This document shows, piece by piece, positions 1 through 7,058 of a stretch of DNA of 10,579 bases; position 1 is the first letter of the stretch, and each line of letters opens with the position of its first letter. Under the pieces are notes generated by a model. That model worked only from the letters and a program-made list of their open reading frames with translations. It had not been told where the DNA came from and ran no database searches. The position numbers and the translations under genes were made by a program. The stretch is from contig JAUXBV010000058.1 of the NCBI GenBank assembly GCA_030619215.1, positions 1-10,579 on the forward strand, written 5' to 3'. Origin of the DNA: Fibrobacterota bacterium (GTDB lineage Bacteria; Fibrobacterota; Chitinivibrionia; Chitinivibrionales; JANQEN01).

Positions 1-1
1 A

Positions 2-1918
2 GACTCACCTGTAGAAAACACATTAAATGACGCAGAGAGAGATTCGATCCAGCAGGACTCCATTCAAAAATCCGAACGACGCGACCTGTATCTTAAAACC
101 AATACTTATTATCGTAAAATTTATCAGCAGTATCCTGAGACGATAGACTCGTTATATGATCCACTTGTATTACACCCTTTCCAGATATTCCAGTCAGACG
201 GGATGAACCTTTTTGAGATCATACATTCGCATCCATCGTTTATAACGGTGCCCATAACATTAGCATCGAACCTAAACCGTTTCCTTTATTATGGACTCCC
301 TGCTGAGCACGTTTCAATTTACCCCGACTACAGCTTGTTTGAGCGTTATATTGATCCTACAGTGGGCCATAACCTCTATTCTGCTGCAGAAACGAAGAAC
401 ATTCATTTCACTGCACCCGGAAATATATTCTATACCCTTCAACCGTCGGATTTAACTAAAGGGGAAACAAGTATACTCTGGGAAAGCGGCGCCTTTAAGG
501 AAAACACATTAAATATCAGATTCGCACGGCCTTTTGCTAAGAACTTTCAAGTTGGAATTTTCTCCAATTACCAGCATTTTAAAAGGGATGAGTATTTCCA
601 TGGATCTGGAATCTACAGCTTCTACAGGCCAATATACGAACAAATAGGGCTTGACCCATCTTATGTATCAGGCAGTGGGACAAACCCGCTTACCAATGAA
701 CATGTATCTTCTGTTAATATGTCATGGAAAGCAAAGAGTGGTACGGAAACGAGGTTGTCATATAAATACGCTGACCTGCATAACGACCTGGCAGCAGAAT
801 ATTTTAATATTGGAGACACAGTTACTAACATACCGGACACTTTCTGGCTCGCATGGGAAAAGAGGTCTCACTATGGCCACTCTGTCTGCGCAACGGTAAA
901 CTCATTTCCTGTTACTAAAAAATTAAAAATAAACGCTGAGGCTGTTTTACAAAAAAATGTAAATAGAATAACACCCCTCTCTACGGAATATGATATTAGG
1001 CGTGGAGAAAATCTGCTGACCGGCGGAGCATTAAATTCATTTTATTTGATTGGAAAAAACGACACTGTCTCGATACAATTCAGCACGCAAAGGGACGAAC
1101 GGTTTCGTTATGATAAATCGAAATGGGTTACTCACTACACCAGATCTGCAGTTAAATATATTAACAATTACAGTGTAAGAAATTTTAACGGATTTTTTAA
1201 TGGCTCTTTGGGATATGCTTTTGTAAAGCTCAATGACATGCTGGAATATATCCCCTTAGGTAAAATTTCGCTGTCCGGTACTATTGCCAATCAGAACCTT
1301 CGAATATTTGCTTTACAAGATATATTGAATCCAATAGTACCTTACGACACACTATTTCCTATACGCCCGGGAAACCTGACCAACCGCTATCAATCCATAG
1401 GTGCGGAGGGATTCTTTCGATATAAAAAGGCCGGCCTGATCCTTGGTACCTGCCTGGTTTTTAACGTTGATAGCAGCTCTGTAAAAAAAGCCTGGCCAAA
1501 TGGCGTTCCCCCATATAAAGAGCCAAACCGGGTCTTTATGGTTACGCCACTGTTCGGAAGGTGGCATGGGTTATCTCTCTCATCGCAATGGTTATTCTCC
1601 GAAAAAAAACCCTATATAAAATCGAAAAATAATCTCTCTTACCATATCAACCGCAAAGGAAAAACAACGCACCTGTTCTTTGACCTTGGATTTGATTACT
1701 GGAGTGAGCGGGATTCAATATCCTTAATTTATGCAGGCATTGACACATGGCACAGGCCCATCCTTGATCTTCATCTGAAAACAGCAGTACAGGTAAAAAC
1801 CTTCCGCATTTTCTACAAAGTTGACAATCTATTCAACGGCAACTTCGCTTATGTGCCCGGTTATTATATGCCCGGGCTCATATTCAGGTGGGGTTTTAAT
1901 TGGTTGATTCAGGGTTGA
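2..1918 (+). CDS. Outer-membrane beta-barrel protein, TonB-receptor/porin-like (5' partial)
   Basis: The reading frame is open from base 2 to the TGA at 1916-1918, giving 638 visible residues with no stop, so the gene begins outside the window. The ATG at 203 is probably internal, because the upstream 67 codons read as normal protein and no convincing ribosome-binding site precedes it. The protein is rich in alternating aromatic/polar strands typical of a transmembrane beta-barrel. It ends in a TonB-receptor-like closing segment: VDNLFNG, then YVPGYYMPGLIFRWGFNW, the usual form of the last strands and the signal for barrel assembly. Visible residues about 55-160 resemble a diverged plug domain. 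The likely location is the outer membrane and the likely role is transport or porin-like uptake; the substrate cannot be read. It faces the OmpA operon convergently. Confidence is high for an outer-membrane barrel and low for a true TonB-dependent receptor, since the N-terminus with any TonB box is missing. Confidence 0.75.
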   Translation, partial: DSPVENTLNDAERDSIQQDSIQKSERRDLYLKTNTYYRKIYQQYPETIDSLYDPLVLHPFQIFQSDGMNLFEIIHSHPSFITVPITLASNLNRFLYYGLPAEHVSIYPDYSLFERYIDPTVGHNLYSAAETKNIHFTAPGNIFYTLQPSDLTKGETSILWESGAFKENTLNIRFARPFAKNFQVGIFSNYQHFKRDEYFHGSGIYSFYRPIYEQIGLDPSYVSGSGTNPLTNEHVSSVNMSWKAKSGTETRLSYKYADLHNDLAAEYFNIGDTVTNIPDTFWLAWEKRSHYGHSVCATVNSFPVTKKLKINAEAVLQKNVNRITPLSTEYDIRRGENLLTGGALNSFYLIGKNDTVSIQFSTQRDERFRYDKSKWVTHYTRSAVKYINNYSVRNFNGFFNGSLGYAFVKLNDMLEYIPLGKISLSGTIANQNLRIFALQDILNPIVPYDTLFPIRPGNLTNRYQSIGAEGFFRYKKAGLILGTCLVFNVDSSSVKKAWPNGVPPYKEPNRVFMVTPLFGRWHGLSLSSQWLFSEKKPYIKSKNNLSYHINRKGKTTHLFFDLGFDYWSERDSISLIYAGIDTWHRPILDLHLKTAVQVKTFRIFYKVDNLFNGNFAYVPGYYMPGLIFRWGFNWLIQG

Positions 1919-1937
1919 TATTCATTAGATCTTTTTG

Positions 1938-1986
1938 TAAAATAAAAAATACCCCTACTCTTTATAATTAAAAAGAATAGGGGTAT
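1938..1986 (-). terminator. Intrinsic terminator of the OmpA operon
   Basis: Arms at 1949-1963 and 1972-1986 form a 15-bp stem with an 8-base loop. Read on the minus strand, every position pairs (one G-U wobble) and the stem is followed by TTTTTATTTT. Read on the plus strand, the stem has a C-A mismatch and no U-tract follows. It therefore best fits termination of the minus-strand OmpA transcript, 38 bp past that gene's stop. It may also slow transcription arriving from the plus-strand barrel gene. Confidence 0.85.
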
Positions 1987-2024
1987 ACATTACTATCTAT
2001 CTATCAATTTTATTAATTTAAGCT

Positions 2025-3872
2025 TTACTTAACCCTCACAATCTCAATTCTTCTGTTCTTACCCCGGCCTGCAGCAGTACGGTTATCGGCAATTGGGCTG
2101 CTGGGGCCGAATCCGACAGAGCGAATCCTTCTCGACTCCATGCCTTTCTGAACAAGATATTTCTTTACCGCATCCGCTCTTCTTTGAGACAGGCGCATGT
2201 TGTTTTGATATTTTCCAACACTGTCCGTATGGCCTCGAACTTCTATCTCAATATCAGGAAATTTCTGCATTTCTTTGATAATCGGCTCAAGGTATCGATA
2301 CGAAGAATAGGTCAGGTTCGAGCTGCCGCTGGCAAAGTTGACCCCTTCAAGAATCTGATGTTTCGGCATATCAGATTTCTCTGCCTTTTTCTTTTCATCC
2401 GGGCAGCCGTCTTCATCATCAATTCCATTCATTGTCTCCGGCTTATCGGGACACTTATCCTTCAGGTCGGGTATGCCGTCTTTATCGTTATCCGGATCCG
2501 GACAGCCGTCATTGTCTTCAAAGCCGTCGATATCTTCAGGCTCATTGATACACTTGTCAACTGAATCAGGGACGCCATCCTTGTCATTGTCACCATCCGG
2601 GCAGCCGTCTTCATCTTCTATACCGTCAAAATCCTCGGCAAGATCAGGACACTTATCATTCACGTCGAGAATACCGTCTTTATCGTTATCAGGATCGGGA
2701 CAACCGTCTTCATCTTCAAAGCCGTCCATATCTTCTGCCTTATTAGGACACTTGTCCTTAACATCATCAATGCCGTCTCTGTCATTGTCAACATCCGGAC
2801 ATCCGTCACTGTCCTCAAAGCGGTCAATGTCTTCAGGATCCTTAGGACAGCGATCTATATCATTTTTAACACCATCCTTATCATCATCCTGAGGTGTCAG
2901 GTACCCGTTCCACCCCATGGTAAATTGAAATCCAAACTTCGGGGCGGTATAGGTTTTATAGTCCCAACCCTCTAAAGGAGCGTGATCAGGGCTCCAACTC
3001 TCCTGATGTTCACGCGATAATAATGTAAAATCGCCTGCGAATTGTATATATAGACCAGCCGGGATATTCAACCGAAGTCCAGGCGACAGCATCAGCGGGT
3101 CACTTCCTATTTCAAACTTTTTAGTGAAGTTCTCCCATCTTGACAGGCCTGCAAAATCGATAAAGATTGACAATACGTCAACAGGAGTATAGGTCATTGC
3201 AATATTGGCAACAACAAGATTTCTCCGATTTGCATCAAAAGAGAAAATTCCCCCCAGGTTTACATCTATTTCAAACTGGAACTCCTTAACGGCGCTTCCA
3301 ATATCAAAAGTCCATACCATCATGGGTTTGAAGGTTCCCGTTGAAGCTGTATAAAAACGCCCCTGCATATTGTCATCATCAGCTAAATAGCATGAGTGCC
3401 TGGGGAATATCCCGCCATCCTTACCACCTGTTGGAATGGTAAAACCAAGAAAGTATGATTGATAAAAGACCCTGCGTTTTCGCGGAGGAGGATAGAGCAT
3501 TTTTACAGAAAGAGACAGGTCTCCTATTCCACCGTCTTTTTGCACATCGCCAAGGCCTGTTTTATCATAGTAGATGGGAAGGCATGCTGCAAGATCTAGA
3601 AAAGAAGCAGTGCCTAATCCCAGTTTAAGCGTTGCATTCATGATCCTGGCATACTCGCTGTCAGTGGTATCACCATTTTTCACGGCATCCTGAATAAATT
3701 CGCCGTCCTGTGCATAATTGATACCAATGCCAACATCCATAGTTGCCCGGCCATAAGTTTTTCCTGATAATGTGCGAACAACTCCCTTGTGCCCTTCAGT
3801 GTTAATTGCAGCGAGACATCCAAAACTGATAAGGACTATCAAACCGAATATTCTTCCGATGTACTTTGCCAT
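2025..3872 (-). CDS. OmpA-family outer-membrane protein with five TSP3 calcium-type repeats (copy 2)
   Basis: This 615-residue envelope protein probably links the outer membrane to peptidoglycan. Residues 1-22 are a signal peptide (basic start, then a hydrophobic run to CLAA). Residues about 25-325 are beta-rich and likely an N-terminal barrel. Residues 329-493 are five exact 33-residue TSP3-type repeats with the DxDxDG pattern (for example DNDKDGILDVNDKCP) expected to bind calcium. Nine of the ten expected KCP/GCP cysteine sites keep the CP pair; unit 4 has CI. Residues about 505-615 are an OmpA C-terminal domain with RGHTDSVG and LSQRRADAV. Asp550 and Arg565 lie 15 apart, as do the diaminopimelate-binding pair of OmpA. 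The start is supported by AAGGAGG at 3883-3889, 10 bases upstream. It is the second gene of an operon, 26 bp after a paralogue of the same architecture. Family assignment is secure; the specific role is unknown. Confidence 0.93.
   Translation of the reverse strand: MAKYIGRIFGLIVLISFGCLAAINTEGHKGVVRTLSGKTYGRATMDVGIGINYAQDGEFIQDAVKNGDTTDSEYARIMNATLKLGLGTASFLDLAACLPIYYDKTGLGDVQKDGGIGDLSLSVKMLYPPPRKRRVFYQSYFLGFTIPTGGKDGGIFPRHSCYLADDDNMQGRFYTASTGTFKPMMVWTFDIGSAVKEFQFEIDVNLGGIFSFDANRRNLVVANIAMTYTPVDVLSIFIDFAGLSRWENFTKKFEIGSDPLMLSPGLRLNIPAGLYIQFAGDFTLLSREHQESWSPDHAPLEGWDYKTYTAPKFGFQFTMGWNGYLTPQDDDKDGVKNDIDRCPKDPEDIDRFEDSDGCPDVDNDRDGIDDVKDKCPNKAEDMDGFEDEDGCPDPDNDKDGILDVNDKCPDLAEDFDGIEDEDGCPDGDNDKDGVPDSVDKCINEPEDIDGFEDNDGCPDPDNDKDGIPDLKDKCPDKPETMNGIDDEDGCPDEKKKAEKSDMPKHQILEGVNFASGSSNLTYSSYRYLEPIIKEMQKFPDIEIEVRGHTDSVGKYQNNMRLSQRRADAVKKYLVQKGMESRRIRSVGFGPSSPIADNRTAAGRGKNRRIEIVRVK
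2394..2888 (-). repeat. Five tandem 99-bp units encoding TSP3 repeats (copy 2 gene)
   Basis: Five in-frame 99-bp units encode 33 residues each with no length variation. Each begins with an Asp-rich DxDxDG loop, and its second half carries an ED.DG.ED.DGCPD loop. Similarity is mainly at protein level, with DNA identity between units only partial, so this is a coding repeat and not a recent satellite expansion. Confidence 0.9.
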
Positions 3873-3898
3873 AATTGAATATCCTCCTTCTTTATTCT

Positions 3899-5803
3899 TT
3901 AGTCAATTCGATGTAATTCCACTCTACGGTTCATAGCACGACCGTCCGCTGTTTTATTATCGGCAATCGGCTCATCTTCGCCCATACCTTTAGGAACAAG
4001 ACGGTCCGGTGAGATTCCTTTATTAATCAGATAATCGGTAACAGCCTGTGCTCTTTTACCAGAGAGACGCTTATTAAAAATTCTTGAGCCAATATTATCC
4101 GTGTGACCTCTGATTTCGACTTTTATCTCCGGCCACTCCACTAACGACGCATAAACCTGATCAAGAATTATATATGAATCATTTGTCAGTATCGCTTTAT
4201 TAAACTCAAAATTGACTCCACGCAAAATAACGCGGCCCCGTTTAATCTCCTTTGCCTTTGGTTTTCCAACAGCCTTATCCGGGCAGCCGTCTTCATCTTC
4301 AAAAGCATTGAACGTCTCCGGCTCATCCGGACATTTATCAACGGAATCCGGGATTCCATCAAGGTCGTTATCATAATCCGGGCAGCCATCGGTATCTTCA
4401 TAGCCATCTTTGTCCTCTGCTTTATCCGGGCATTGATCCAGAGAATCCAGGATACCGTCTCCATCATTATCAGTATCCGGGCAGCCGTCATCATCTTCAA
4501 ATCCGTCACGGTCTTCAGGAACATTCGGGCACTTATCATTTACATCCAGGATACCGTCCTTATCGTTATCAAAATCAGGACAACCGTCTTCGTCTTCAAA
4601 ATCATCAATATCTTCTTTCTCATTGGGACACTTATCTAAACTGTCGGGTATACCGTCACCGTCATTATCCGTTTCCGGGCAACCGTCCCCATCTTCAAAT
4701 CCGTCAAAATCTTCCGGGTCATCCGGGCATCGGTCATCATTATCTTTGATACCGTCTCTGTCTCTATCCTGTGGTGTTACAAAGCCGCACCACCCGAGTA
4801 TGCCGGCGAAACGGAATTGCGGCTCTATTTCTGTTGTCATAAACAAAGTTGTGGCAGTATCATTATCATTCACGAAGTATTCTAAATGTGTATCCTTCGA
4901 AGTTAAGCTTATATCCAATCCGAGAGATAGGAAAAAACCGCCGGGAGGCGTCAGGGTAATTCCGGGAGAAAGGCGCAGCGGATCATCACCGATCTTAAAT
5001 CCCCTGTCAACATTACTCAATCTTGTTTCTCCGATGAATTCTGTAAATAGTGTTATCCAGTTAATGGGTCTGAATGTCAGGCCGGTATTCAGCTTGAAAA
5101 CGTGATCGAGGTCGCCCTGAGTCCATCGAACACCGTAATTAATATGCCATTCTACCGGCGCACCTCCGAGTAGTTCATCAAAATCAAACGTCCAGAGCAT
5201 CAACATGTCAAATTCAGGTTTTTCAGATGTATAATACTTGTTGACAATCTGCGTACTGTCTTTAAGGAAATAGTAGGTGTGCCTGGGGAAATAACCGTCT
5301 TCAGTATCACCAGTCGGAACAGAAAGGGCGCCGTAATAGGCCATCTCAAAAAACCTCCTGTGAGGATAGGGCGGATACTGGAATTTCAATGACAACTCTA
5401 AATCGCCAATAGCTCCTATTGAGCTTCCTCCAAAAGATTGCTCGCTGGAAATTTCTTCAAGGTAAAGGGGAAGCATCGCTGCAAAATCCAGGTAGCGTGT
5501 AATACCATAACCCAGGCTAAAGTTTAAAGCAGACATCATGTAAGTAGGATTATAATCTTGCCCCCATGTGCTTCCGGTATTTGTATCTATAACAGATATG
5601 ATAAAATCTTCATGACGGCTCCAATTACCATACGCTGCAATTGAAAGGCGCCCCATACCCAGGGTTTTTGCAGATTGGCAATGTAATATACCCGTCTGGC
5701 CATATTTATTAATTAATGGAGTATCATATTGAAGGGCATAAAGATTAAATAATATCGAGAGACCTAATATAGCGCTTAAAGCAAAAATTATTCGTCTACT
5801 CAT
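3899..5803 (-). CDS. OmpA-family outer-membrane protein with five TSP3 calcium-type repeats (copy 1)
   Basis: This 634-residue paralogue of the following gene has the same layout. Residues 1-23 are a signal peptide ending near LYA. A beta-rich N-terminal domain runs to about residue 340. Five 33-residue TSP3-type repeats occupy 346-510 (for example DNDGDGIPDSLDKCP). An OmpA peptidoglycan-binding domain follows from about 520 to 634, with RGHTDNIG and RLSGKRAQAV. Asp569 and Arg584 correspond to the diaminopimelate-contacting pair. The two proteins also match in the barrel, for example GDLELSLKFQYPP against GDLSLSVKMLYPP and GDDPLRLSPG against GSDPLMLSPG, so they arose by tandem duplication. 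The start is supported by AGGGAGG at 5814-5820, 10 bases upstream. It is first in a two-gene operon transcribed from the divergent region at 5804-6025. It probably acts as an envelope tether or structural protein; calcium binding is inferred from the motif. Confidence 0.93.
   Translation of the reverse strand: MSRRIIFALSAILGLSILFNLYALQYDTPLINKYGQTGILHCQSAKTLGMGRLSIAAYGNWSRHEDFIISVIDTNTGSTWGQDYNPTYMMSALNFSLGYGITRYLDFAAMLPLYLEEISSEQSFGGSSIGAIGDLELSLKFQYPPYPHRRFFEMAYYGALSVPTGDTEDGYFPRHTYYFLKDSTQIVNKYYTSEKPEFDMLMLWTFDFDELLGGAPVEWHINYGVRWTQGDLDHVFKLNTGLTFRPINWITLFTEFIGETRLSNVDRGFKIGDDPLRLSPGITLTPPGGFFLSLGLDISLTSKDTHLEYFVNDNDTATTLFMTTEIEPQFRFAGILGWCGFVTPQDRDRDGIKDNDDRCPDDPEDFDGFEDGDGCPETDNDGDGIPDSLDKCPNEKEDIDDFEDEDGCPDFDNDKDGILDVNDKCPNVPEDRDGFEDDDGCPDTDNDGDGILDSLDQCPDKAEDKDGYEDTDGCPDYDNDLDGIPDSVDKCPDEPETFNAFEDEDGCPDKAVGKPKAKEIKRGRVILRGVNFEFNKAILTNDSYIILDQVYASLVEWPEIKVEIRGHTDNIGSRIFNKRLSGKRAQAVTDYLINKGISPDRLVPKGMGEDEPIADNKTADGRAMNRRVELHRID
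4274..4768 (-). repeat. Five tandem 99-bp units encoding TSP3 repeats (copy 1 gene)
   Basis: Five contiguous 33-codon units each contain a DxDxDG loop, a (K/R/Q)CP and a DGCP cysteine site, with ten cysteines in all. Unit number and unit length match the neighbouring paralogue exactly, which implies that the array existed before the gene duplicated. Confidence 0.9.
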
Positions 5804-5862
5804 TCTTTTCTTTCCTCCCTACGAAAAATTAGTCTTGAAATATATTGTGTAATATATAAAAA

Positions 5863-5892
5863 TGTATAGTAGTACTATTAATATAATTGTAA
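5863..5892 (-). promoter_or_regulatory. Candidate sigma70-like promoter for the OmpA operon
   Basis: On the minus strand, TTACAA (5887-5892) and TATACA (5863-5868) are separated by 18 bases, upstream of the first OmpA gene. The whole gap is very AT-rich, so chance matches are easy and this assignment is tentative. Confidence 0.3.
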
Positions 5893-5902
5893 ATAATTGT
5901 AA
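5883..5902. repeat. Tandem 10-bp direct repeat in the divergent promoter region
   Basis: ATAATTGTAA occurs twice back to back (5883-5892 and 5893-5902). The 10-bp period is close to one helical turn, so both copies face the same side of the DNA, which suits a regulator binding site. It overlaps the proposed -35 element of the OmpA operon. In such AT-rich sequence it could be coincidental. Confidence 0.5.
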
Positions 5903-5937
5903 AAATTATTACTGCAATCAATTACCAAAATAATCTA

Positions 5938-5968
5938 TTGAAAAGTTGTATGCCAAAGGCATTATAAA
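5938..5968 (+). promoter_or_regulatory. Candidate promoter of the HDOD gene with an internal palindrome
   Basis: TTGAAA (5938-5943) is followed after 19 bases by TATAAA (5963-5968), or after 17 by ATTATA. Between them lies a perfect short palindrome, ATGCCAAAGGCAT (5950-5962), with 5-bp arms, the only GC-containing patch in the gap. An operator lying between the promoter boxes would suit repression, but this is inference. Confidence 0.35.
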
Positions 5969-6025
5969 TAAATATGAAAATTTTTGAAAAATTATAATAA
6001 ATATGATAAGAGATTTTATATAGTT

Positions 6026-6922
6026 ATGCCTATACCAATAGAATTGAAAGAAAAAATAAAGCGGATTTCAAACCTTCCGACCCTCACCAAAAGCGCTTCT
6101 ACTATTATGAACCGAATAAATAATCCCAAAACATCATCGAGAGACCTTGCGTCTGTTGTAAACCAGGATGTAGCGCTATCCGCAAAAATCCTACGGTTAG
6201 CTAACAGTGCATTTTATGGTATACCCCGTACAATAAACAATGTTAATGAAGCTATCGTAATTTTAGGATTCAAAGTGATATATACAATTGTGTTAAGCCT
6301 CACCGTGTTTGACATGTTTCCGGACAGTAGCCTTTCTTTGCATTTTGATCGTAAAAAATTCTGGAAACATTGCGTTATATGCGGTTTACTCTCAAAGGTA
6401 ATTGCACAAAAAATAAAAAACAGGAAAATTGAACCGGAGGACTCTTTTTGTGCGGGACTCCTTCATGATATAGGAAAAATTGTCATGGAACAATATTTAC
6501 ATGATGATATGCATAAGGTTATTGATTATTGCTTAAAAAGTGGGAAATCTTTTTATCAATCGGAAAAAGAGTTGTTAGGTTATACACATGCCGATGTCAC
6601 GAAACTGCTGATATCAAGATGGAATCTTCCGGATATGCTTTACTACCCGCTCGTCTTTCATCATTCCCCGGAACAATCACTATCTGATAAAACAAAACAA
6701 AATATCAGCTCCCCCGAAATTAATGCGAGTATATGCCATATTGCAGATTATTTATGCTATAGTGATGAAATGCCGGACAATGAGCCTGATTTTGCTCAAC
6801 CTCGTTTAGAGCCGGCGAGTTTAAGGATAATAGGGTTTACAGAAAGGCAGCTTGAGTTATTAAAGGACCGGATACCGGAAGTATTGGAAAATATAGAAAG
6901 TTATAATATTCTTTTTACCTGA
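6026..6922 (+). CDS. HDOD-domain protein (signalling/regulatory output)
   Basis: This 298-residue single-domain protein of the HDOD family (HD-related output domain) is widespread in bacterial signal transduction and is probably cytoplasmic. Family features are ISNLPTLTKSASTIMNRI near the start, ILRLANSAFYG at 55-65, FCAGLLHDIGK at 141-151, HADVTKLLISRWNLP at 188-202 and a closing HIADYL at 238-243. His115, His147-Asp148, His188, His212-His213 and Asp241 sit where HD hydrolases carry metal ligands, so a residual metal site is possible although HDOD domains are usually thought non-catalytic. The ATG at 6026 is chosen because family proteins begin just before the LPTL segment and AAGAGA lies about 12 bases upstream. 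A TTG at 5984 would add 14 residues without a clear ribosome-binding site. It is divergent from the OmpA operon and stands alone. The signal it answers to cannot be read from the sequence. Confidence 0.85.
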   Translation: MPIPIELKEKIKRISNLPTLTKSASTIMNRINNPKTSSRDLASVVNQDVALSAKILRLANSAFYGIPRTINNVNEAIVILGFKVIYTIVLSLTVFDMFPDSSLSLHFDRKKFWKHCVICGLLSKVIAQKIKNRKIEPEDSFCAGLLHDIGKIVMEQYLHDDMHKVIDYCLKSGKSFYQSEKELLGYTHADVTKLLISRWNLPDMLYYPLVFHHSPEQSLSDKTKQNISSPEINASICHIADYLCYSDEMPDNEPDFAQPRLEPASLRIIGFTERQLELLKDRIPEVLENIESYNILFT

Positions 6923-6949
6923 AATAATGATTGACATTAATAGTGAGTT

Positions 6950-6985
6950 AAGCGGCAGGGCATATTTGATATGACCTGTCCGCTT
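6950..6985. terminator. Bulged hairpin between convergent genes
   Basis: AAGCGG, CAGG and CATAT (6950-6965) pair with ATATG, CCTG and CCGCTT (6969-6985) around a TTG loop, with one G/A mismatch and one bulged T. It lies 28 bp past the HDOD stop. No clear U-tract follows on either strand, so it is a candidate terminator or mRNA-end stabiliser, not a certain one. Confidence 0.45.
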
Positions 6986-6994
6986 CTATTCAAT

Positions 6995-7018
6995 ATTATC
7001 CTAATACTTTAGGATAAT
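6995..7018. terminator. Perfect 10-bp hairpin between convergent genes
   Basis: ATTATCCTAA, loop TACT, then TTAGGATAAT forms a perfect stem, extendable by a G-T wobble and one more pair. It lies 40 bp beyond the stop of the minus-strand biotin cluster. Flanks are AT-rich but lack a continuous T-run, so termination in either direction is plausible and not proved. Confidence 0.45.
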
Positions 7019-7058
7019 GTAAATATTTATATGTTACAAAACGCCAGGTATTTTTTTC

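Noticed and set aside
203..1918. Taking the ATG at 203 as the true start of the barrel gene
   Set aside because: The frame is open to the window edge with protein-like sequence upstream, no signal peptide follows the ATG, and there is no convincing ribosome-binding site.
1993..2005. Three tandem CTAT units next to the terminator
   Set aside because: Too short to be meaningful as a repeat or phase-variation tract and not within a gene or promoter.
2394..2888. Regular spaced repeats that could suggest a CRISPR array
   Set aside because: The 99-bp period is in frame with a protein repeat and there are no short identical repeats separated by unique spacers.
2473..2892. Ser/Pro/Gly-rich open frames on the plus strand opposite the OmpA repeat arrays (also 4623-5105)
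   Set aside because: They are antisense images of the Asp-rich TSP3 repeats; their repetitive composition follows from the coding strand and they have no ribosome-binding sites or family features.
3813..3872. Possible lipoprotein signal (FGC at residues 17-19) in the second OmpA protein
   Set aside because: The -3 position is Ser instead of Leu or similar, and an ordinary signal peptidase I site at CLAA fits a barrel protein better.
5974..5997. Seven-codon leader-like ORF (MKIFEKL) upstream of the HDOD gene
   Set aside because: It is too short and in AT-rich sequence where such ORFs arise by chance; the only purine-rich stretch is 14 bases away.
5984..6922. TTG start for the HDOD protein
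   Set aside because: No ribosome-binding site is seen at proper spacing and the extra 14 residues are not typical of the family; kept only as an alternative.
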